A stretch of 64,000 nt of DNA from Porodaedalea pini (taxonomy: Eukaryota > Basidiomycota > Agaricomycetes > Hymenochaetales > Hymenochaetaceae): the NCBI GenBank assembly GCA_002794775.1, contig NBAY01000060.1, positions 1 through 64,000 on the forward strand, read 5' to 3'. Under the pieces are notes generated by a model that was not told the DNA's origin, ran no database searches, and saw only the letters and a program-made list of their open reading frames with translations. How positions within the stretch are numbered: the stretch's first letter is position 1; each line of letters starts with the position of its first letter. This document shows positions 58,002 to 64,000 of this stretch, piece after piece. The translations under genes were made by a program, and so were the position numbers.

Positions 58002-58705
58002 CGCGGGTTCGGGTGTTGAAGGTTCTGGGGGAGTCGGCGGTGAGGGATCTCTGTTGGTCTCGCGGTAAGGACCCGGAGTCGGTGGTAGGTTAACTGTAGA
58101 TGTTGACGGTGCGGGTGACGATGGGGTAGCTGGAGGCCACCTTGCTCTCCTTCCTCGTTCGTCTGACGAATACCAGCCGTTCCGGATTTCACTCCACCAG
58201 ATGTCGTGAGTGACGCCGCTGTTATTGGTCGCGACGTAGCCTGGTCGATCTGGATCCCAACGGGCTGAGGCAGGAAGGGCCCGTCGCTGTTCGTCGGTGA
58301 GATCTATCTTGACGTTGGTGGTGGGACAGGGATCGGTTGCGTGTTCGATCCGGGGTTACGCCAACGTTGAGCGGGTTCGTCAGCAAAGTTGATGACGAGG
58401 CGGTAGGATCCGAGTGAGATTACAAACGAGATTGTCGTCGAAGTTTGGACTCGTCTGGTTACCCACGTCCACGTTAGGTGCGTGCTCCACCAGAGGCTAA
58501 TTCGTAGAGCCAGGGTCGGAAGATGTCGGTTGATATGTTTACGTAATACACGAACGTCCGAAAACGTCCGGGCAGGGTTGAGGGTTGTCGTTCAGGGGGT
58601 TTACACGTCAAATCCGTCGAGGGGAGCGCTCCTCTAGACTGAGTGAAGGCGAGTCGACAGCGACGACGTACGCTGGGGATGAGCCTGGGTGGGGTTCTGC
58701 TTTTA
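58002..58705 (-). other. A5 leader with primer site and conserved upstream frame
   Basis: AAAAGCAGAAC primer site is the complement of 58694-58704, one base from the LTR. A frame without ATG is open 58591-58304, and its codons differ from A1 mainly at synonymous positions (for example AGC versus TCT for Ser). GTAACC at 58359 and ATAG ending at 58304 would form a 56-nt intron joining this frame to the gag frame in phase. Confidence 0.55.
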
Positions 58706-59128
58706 TGTTAGGCGGAAGCCCGGGAGACGACTCGGACTGGGCAGGCCTCGGCTGACTGTCGTCTGGGACGTGCTATACTCGAGCGTAGACTCGGGACACG
58801 CTTACTCAGGCTAGGTCGACGCGGAGGTAAGAGGATTAATACAAAACTAGACTAATACAAGGGGGACGAGTCTCACCTAGGTCGACGCGGAGGTAAGAGG
58901 AAAAGCAGAACAAGGAGTTCATGCGATTCCTGAGACCTTATATAGCGGCGACCGTGAGACTATATTACCTAACATTGCATAACGAGTGGGAATGGAACGA
59001 ATGAAGGTCGTGTAGAGGGAGTGTGGGAAGTGATTGGAAAGATGATTAAAGATAATGAAAAGGAGCAATTAACAGAAACGAAAAAGGAAAAGGGGAAATA
59101 AAGAAAAGGGGAAGTTCAAGTCCTGACA
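58706..59128 (-). repeat. 5' LTR of A5
   Basis: 423 bp, identical to the 3' LTR by eye. Minus-strand TATATAA at 58944-58938 and predicted start GTTCTGCTTTT at 58911-58901, again 33 bases apart. Confidence 0.95.
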
Positions 59129-60356
59129 GCGCGCAGTTGGCGCACGCCTCCTTGAGAGGGACCGGCAGCGGTCCCGCCCACCGTAGACAACCGGTCGCCG
59201 GGTTGACCAGTTCGACCCCGTCGAACATGGTGACCGAGGGACCCAACGTACCGTCGGTACGCCCTTCGTCTGCGTGGTGGTATGACAAACCACCAGCCTC
59301 TGCCTCCATCGATACGGGGGCGGGCTCAGCTGGAGCGAGACGCCCCTCCACCTCTTCGACTGGCGGCTCCCGGCGTTGCTTCATGCGAGGGCCCCCACGA
59401 CCTCGCTCACGCGCTCGACGCGGGCCTCCTCCACTCTCCCGATGACCACACGCACGCGCCTGACGCATCGCTTCCGCCTGCTTCCGAGCCTCTTCCTGAG
59501 CGGCTAACATGGCAGCGAGACCGGCTTCGTCTCACGCCCGCTGCTCGGCTTCGTGCTCCGCAGCCGCCTCCATCTCAAAGAATAGTCCCCCAGGCGCATT
59601 CGCTGGGGGCGGGACACTTGACGCTGCGCTCGGCGCGGGTTGTTGCTGCTGCTGTTGCCGCAGCGGCTCCTCGCGTTGTCCGGTATGCGTTCCCTCCTCG
59701 TCGTCAGACGCGATCTCGACGGTCGTACGCCATCGCCACTTGTCGGCACCCGTCTGCTGTTGCTGTTGTGCTGACGGGGCGTCACCGGTACGCGGTACGC
59801 TGGACCTCTCCTCGCGCATCGCGCTCGCCTCGACTTCGCGTGGACCCGTCTGCTGTTGCTGTTGCGCAGACGCGGTACCGTCGGTATGTGGGACGGCGCG
59901 CTCCTCCTCCTCATTCACGACCTCCTCGACCTCGGGCAGACCAGGCGTTTCGAGACGTTCGACGAACGCCTCGACTGCCGGTACAGCCGACGGGACCCTG
60001 ACGAAGCGCGGTTGCGCCTCACGCTCCACGGGGTAGACAAACTTATACCCGTACCCGTCAGGTATGAGTACGCGCTCGAGCTCTCCGCCGATGTACGGTA
60101 CGTCGTCCAGCCAGTCCGCAACCGGTACGACGAATCCCTCACCCCGGTACTTGGTGAGGTCGACCGTCTGGTGGTCAGCGAAATACTGACCGTAGAGCTG
60201 GTCAGCGGTGGACTTGTCGAGCCCATCCAGCGCCCACCGCATCTCCTTCCAGACCCGCACGACCTGGAGGTACGTCCGCAGATCGGACGCGATCAGGTGG
60301 CGGTTCGCCGGCACCGCGGAGTCCCAGTAGAGCTGGTAGTAGCTCTCCAGGGTGCG

Positions 60357-60411
60357 CTATTTCAAATCGGTCAGCTCGGTACGCGTGCTTGATCAAGTTT
60401 CGAGGACTCAC
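60357..60411 (-). other. Predicted 55-nt intron (B2 antisense gene)
   Basis: Donor GTGAGT directly after an AAG codon, branch-like GCTGAC 15 nt before the acceptor AATAG. Phase 0; splicing joins YGTK to RTLESYY. It is read from the strand opposite to the genomic RNA of the element, so it would not be spliced out of that RNA. Confidence 0.7.
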
Positions 60412-60702
60412 CTTCGTGCCGTATGCCCACTCGGCCCACTTCCATCGTTTGCCGATCTCGCGACCCCGACTCCCCGCCAGTAACGTCTCCCGCCGTTTCA
60501 CGTACCGCCCGAGGCGGCGTCGCACGTACCGGTCAATGTTGACCAGCCGTTGCTCGATCTCGCGGGTGTCCCACGTGATCCTCTCGCGCTTGATGGCGCC
60601 GACGTTGTTGATGTACCCCAGTACGCGGGGTGCCTTGCGCGCCAGCCGAGGCGGCGCCGTGCTGTTGCTGTTGCTGCTGCTGTCGCGGTGCGGAGATGAC
60701 AT

Positions 60703-60863
60703 GGTCGGAAGAAGCAGGAGAAAAACCCGTCGGTACGACCACTTTTCCAACGCCCTCTCTAGTGTGTTCCGATGCGCATGATCAGCGTGATCAAGCTTCT
60801 CGCGTGTATCAGAAGAAGAGAAGGCGTGACTGGGGACAGTCACAATTTAAACGCCCCGGGAGA
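60703..60863 (-). other. Leader of antisense gene / B2 PPT region
   Basis: Between the antisense ATG and the 3' LTR. The 50 bp next to the LTR match the family C segment at 41554-41600. GGGAGA against the LTR is the likely polypurine tract of B2 in plus sense. The same DNA thus serves plus-strand priming and the 5' leader of the antisense gene. Confidence 0.55.
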
Positions 60864-61796
60864 TGTAGAGCCATGCTGATCGCCCCATCACCGCCGATCA
60901 CTCCAGAAGCATTCAAGAACTGGTTCCGATGCGTACCGATCAGTACTGGACTCAACCCAATCGGTCCGGTCTCGAATCAGAACCTCGCGATCGCGTCATC
61001 AGCACGTTCCGACACCTCCAAAAGCATACCGGAATGTACCGGAGATCTTATCTCGACGATTAGGGACGCGGTCACATGGAGCATACAGCCAAGACGCGTA
61101 CCGGACTGCTGTCCGACGACGGGAGCCACGTACCGATTGGACAATCTGAGTTCCGGTGGAGCACCGGTGTGATCGGACACAAAGCGGATGTTTTCCTCAT
61201 TATGATTTATGTTTTTCCTATGTTCTTCTGATTTCTATGCACTCTATGCGCGCCTCTATGACCTATGACTTTTCCTTTCAACTCCTCTATGTTTCGACTG
61301 ATATGCACAGTATGCCCGTATGGAAATTATTAACTGTAGATAGATCTTTGGACTTAGTATAAATATGCACCCCATGTCGTAGGTAGAGGACAAGTCAGTT
61401 CTACCGCAGAGTCTCCCTCAGATAGGGTAACTTGAGTGCGATCCGTCTTTGTTCTCGTAATCTTGTAGTCGTTCCGTCTTCATCTTAGCAGCTCGTCTTT
61501 CAAAACCGTCTCTCGTCTCATACTTCGTAACTCGAATCTCGCCACTCGTCATGATCACATCGTACCGGTGTTGATAACCCGCGCGTACCGACTCTGTGCC
61601 AGTCAAACCACAGACGCGACAGGAGTTCCCAACCCTTGTTCTCGATATTGACATGTACCGGCGCATACCGAAGCGTACCGACGTGTACTGGTACGTCGAG
61701 TGATCTCACCGCAGTCTACCCCTAACCTCCCAGAGCAACGCGATCACGTCCCCAAAAGGACTGTTGATCCCAGACACCCCTAAGTCAGGATCTACA
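60864..61796 (+). repeat. 3' LTR of B2
   Basis: 933 bp, TGTAGAGCCATGCTG to GGATCTACA. Followed directly by family A gag sequence (A6). Confidence 0.92.
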
Positions 61797-62780
61797 ACGC
61801 AAACCTCGAATGCTCCGCCCCCCAACATTGACGTTGCCCGGCCACACAAATTCACTGGCGGTGATGATTACCTTGACTTCAAGCGCGAAGTTCTACTCTT
61901 CGTATCGGCAAACCCCACGAGGTACCCCTCGTCGTTGAGCAAGATCTACGTCGCACTCTCCTATCTCAAGGGTGGCAACGTGTCGACGTGGGTGCAGAAT
62001 TACGTTCAGGAGTTCACGACGAATGGCGTTGTGAGCTTCACAGATAGCTGGACAAGGTTCCAGGAATGACTGGATGCATCCTTCGATGACCCGAACAGAA
62101 AGGAGAAGGCGTTGAAGAAGTTCCAAGAAAAGATCCAGAAGGACCTCTCTGCTGATGAGTTCTTCCAAGACCTTGACGTAATCATCAAAGCGGCAGAGCT
62201 AATGGACGATGGTGTCATCTGCGATCGCCTAAAGCACGCAATGAACATCGAAGTAGTCCGTGGAGTGCTAAGGTCGACGCCAGTCCCAACGAAGTACGAA
62301 GACTGGAAAAAGAAGGCCGTCGAAATCGATCGTGGCGAACAGCAGATCTGCACCATCCAACGAGGCCGTGCACTACCCCCCATGCACCCACAGCAACAGC
62401 AGGTGCCGCCCATCCGTTGTCCATTCGCAGCCCCTCACGTCGACAAGTGCGATGTGACTGGCGTCACCTTTGGAGGTGCTGGTCAGCCAATGGACGTCTC
62501 GATGAACGAAGTGCAACAACGACGTGCGTGCTGGATTTGCGGCGGGCTGGACCACTTTAAGAGCAAGTGCCCGCAGGGGAAGCCGATCATCCAGCGCATG
62601 CTGGAACTGATGGTGCCAGGCAAACGTTGTATCCTCGCCGATGAGCTCGGCGCAATGAAGGAATCGGCATTCGAGGAAGTCATAGACACTTGAAGGTCGA
62701 CTGTGGAAGACTATGTGGAGGAAGAAGACAACGACGAAGAGGTCGTCGACTCGCAGGGTTTTGCGAAGGGTCAGGCGTAG
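61797..62780 (+). pseudogene. A6 Gag, 5'-truncated and broken
   Basis: Begins at the residues before PPNIDVARPHKFTGGDDYLDF. TGA near 62067-62069 and near 62691-62693 interrupt it, and TAG 62778-62780 ends it. The CCHC is altered: CWICGGLDHFKSKC keeps Cys, Cys, His and Cys. Heptamer GGGTTTT at 62756-62762 is kept. Confidence 0.82.
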
Positions 62781-64000
62781 TCATTGGGGCGACTGACCGA
62801 GAAGAACAAGGGACTTCGAATCCGGATTCGCTAAAATATAACCAACCATCTGTACAATACGTAGATGCAAACGACGTGGAAAAACTGATGGTTTTTCCAA
62901 TTACGAAGTCCCCACTGGTGTGAATAAAAATGAGGAGTACGAGCAGCTGTTCATGAGAGGAACTGGCAGACACCAGCTGGACCTTCTCCTGAACGTTAGA
63001 CAAAGCGTAGCGGGCGAAGTGAGAGAGGTGGACGCGCACGCCCTTGTGGACTCGGGGTGTACAGGATCGTGCATCGACGTGAGGTTCGTCGAACAGTATG
63101 GGTTGGAGACGAAGTGTTACATCCGACCCCTCGCAGTACTCAATGCCGATGGCACGCACAACGAGGCTGGGTTGATCAAAGAATATGTCGAAGTCGAGCT
63201 CATGATCGGCCACCACAAGGAAAGGATTGTCCTTGCGGTAACGTCCCTAGCGTCATCAAACATATTCCTGGGGTACGACTGGCTTCGACGTCATAACCCT
63301 GAGGTCGACTGGAAGACGGGTTCGATTGAATTCACTCGCTGTCCAGAGGAATGTGCGATCGAGAGGGAGCCGGGGGAGGACCTAGGCAAGGTGAAGGAGG
63401 TGGTGGAACAGATGAGGAGGGTGAGTGAGACGCAAATGGACAAGGCATCCTGGCCCGCATACCTCAACGACTACGCCGACGTTTTCAGTGAAAAAGGCTT
63501 CGAGAAGCTGCCGGAACACCAACCCTGGGATCATGTCATCGACCTGAAGCCCGACTTCAAACCGAGCGACTGTAAGATCTACCCACTCACGCCAACAGAG
63601 CAACAGTCACTCAAGGACTTCCTCGATGAAAACTTGAAGTCTGGTCGCATCTGACGATCGATATCACCCATGGCATCACCTTTCTTCTTCATTAAGAAGG
63701 CCGACAAATTGCTATGCCCGATCCAGGATTACCGTAAGCTCAATGATGGTACGATCAAGAACAAGTATCCCCTCCCTCTCATCAATGAACTCGTCGACAA
63801 GGTCAAGAAAGCGAAGTACATCACTAAGCTTGACCTTCGCTGGGGGTACTACAATATCCGGATCCGCAAGGGTGATGAATGGAAAGCAGCATTTCGCACG
63901 AATATGGGCCTCTTCGAACCAACGGTCATGTTCTTTGGCCTTTGCAATGCGCCGGCCACGTTCCAGGCTTTTGTCAACCACATCTTCAAGGACCTGATCT
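62763..64000 (+). pseudogene. A6 Pol, 5' part, broken, continues beyond window
   Basis: Contains the protease (DSG near 63050) and the start of RT up to the [10 protein letters not shown] block. The frame is broken by a net 8-bp insertion near 62877-62898 and by TGA at about 63651-63653 where A3 has CGA. Confidence 0.82.

Larger units (their letters stand above)
52873..59128 (-). mobile_element. Family A chromovirus copy A5, intact
   Basis: 6256 bp, perfect 5-bp duplication GCGCG (52868-52872 and 59129-59133). Both LTRs are 423 bp and look identical, so this is the youngest insertion and possibly still active. gag and pol are uninterrupted. It lies in the Cys-cluster codons of the B2 antisense gene, in the same orientation as that gene. 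Confidence 0.96.
52242..60702 (-). pseudogene. Antisense intron-containing gene inside B2, split by A5
   Basis: Unknown protein of about 714 residues when A5 and the intron are removed. ATG 60702 (A at -3); exon 1 to 60412 is basic and hydrophilic. Intron 60411-60357. Exon 2 runs 60356-59129, then 52867 to TAG at 52242. Exon 2 carries a globular part (RTLESYYQLYW, DQLYGQYFADHQTVD, YIGGELERVLIPDGYGYKF), acidic and poly-Gln stretches, and a Cys cluster (CANC near 59140, then CQG, CFLC and CS after the A5 junction) resembling fungal zinc clusters. It ends in a probable coiled coil (52400-52260). One in-frame TGA at about 59532-59534 fits CGA decay. B1 carries the same gene. Function unknown. Confidence 0.7.
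42670..61796 (+). mobile_element. Family B Gypsy element, copy B2
   Basis: 5' LTR 42670-43603 and 3' LTR 60864-61796 (934 and 933 bp) enclose primer site, gag-PR, RT-RH-IN, spacer and a reverse-strand gene. Insertions: solo LTR-D (45574-46570), solo LTR-C (49599-50696), A5 (52873-59128). The flanking tetramers are ACGG and ACGC, and the flanks belong to different elements (family C gene left, A6 gag right), so the ends are not a clean insertion. Without insertions it is about 10.8 kb. Confidence 0.85.
61797..64000 (+). mobile_element. Family A chromovirus copy A6, headless, runs off window
   Basis: Starts abruptly inside gag next to the B2 3' LTR, with no 5' LTR, leader or gag start in the window, and continues past 64000. 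Moderately decayed. Confidence 0.85.

Noticed and set aside
59282..60392. Plus-strand ORFs of 239 and 178 codons opposite the antisense gene
   Set aside because: Arg/Pro- or Val-rich translations of the complementary strand. The minus-strand frame has domains, an intron and a homologue in B1; these do not.
42666..61800. ACGG/ACGC as a normal duplication for B2
   Set aside because: One mismatch that is not a CpG transition, and the two flanks are unrelated sequences.
1..64000. Neurospora-type RIP (CpA context)
   Set aside because: Differences between copies fall mainly on CpG, giving TpG or CpA products. CpA itself is not depleted in decayed copies.

Overview
The window looks like chromosomal DNA of a filamentous fungus, most likely a basidiomycete. 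It consists almost entirely of LTR retrotransposons of the Ty3/Gypsy order nested inside one another. I see no host housekeeping gene, no tRNA or rRNA gene and no CRISPR array. The fungal assignment rests on the element families, on 52-56 nt GT-AG introns, and on heavy C-to-T / G-to-A decay confined mainly to CpG, as expected from cytosine methylation. Dense nests of chromodomain elements are typical of fungal pericentromeric or other heterochromatin. That placement is inference.

Family names used here are my own. Family A is a chromovirus with 413-440 bp LTRs (plus sense TGT[TC]AG...CCTAACA) and 5-bp target duplications. It has a CCHC Gag, a Pol with PR-RT-RNaseH-IN-chromodomain order, and an 11-nt self-priming signal of the Tf1/sushi type. 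Six copies are present: A1 (5804-18344, minus), A2 (11770-18034, minus, inside the 5' LTR of A1), A3 (23155-29396, plus, gag and pol open), A4 (30454-37613, plus, decayed), A5 (52873-59128, minus, open, LTRs identical by eye) and A6 (61797 to the window end, plus, headless). Family B is a larger Gypsy element with 912-934 bp LTRs (TGTAGAG...TCTACA), 4-bp duplications and a tRNA-type primer site. It has a Gag-PR ORF, an RT-RH-IN ORF and, between pol and the 3' LTR, a long gene on the opposite strand that carries an intron. Copies are B1 (2763 to about 38902, decayed) and B2 (42670-61796, younger). LTR-B2, LTR-C and LTR-D are further LTR families present as solo LTRs or fragments. Family E is an old chromovirus remnant at 1-2529.

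Layout: 1-2529 family E on the minus strand, with a solo LTR-B2 (399-1284); 2530-2762 LTR-B2 fragment; 2763-38902 B1, interrupted by A1 (itself interrupted by A2), a solo LTR-B (20551-21464), A3 and A4 (itself interrupted by a solo LTR-B2 at 35016-35902); 38903-40455 unassigned degraded sequence; 40456-42669 3' LTR and antisense gene of a family C element; 42670-61796 B2, interrupted by solo LTR-D (45574-46570), solo LTR-C (49599-50696) and A5; 61797-64000 A6.

The most interesting signals are: (i) the intron-bearing antisense gene inside the 3' end of family B, with a positional counterpart in family C; (ii) the same -1 slippery heptamer GGGTTTT at the Gag/Pol junction of family A and at the Gag-PR/RT junction of family B; (iii) self-priming signals in family A with fixed TATA spacing; (iv) CpG decay that turned the same ancestral CGA codon into TGA in one copy and CAA in the other; and (v) protein-level conservation upstream of the only plausible gag ATG of family A.
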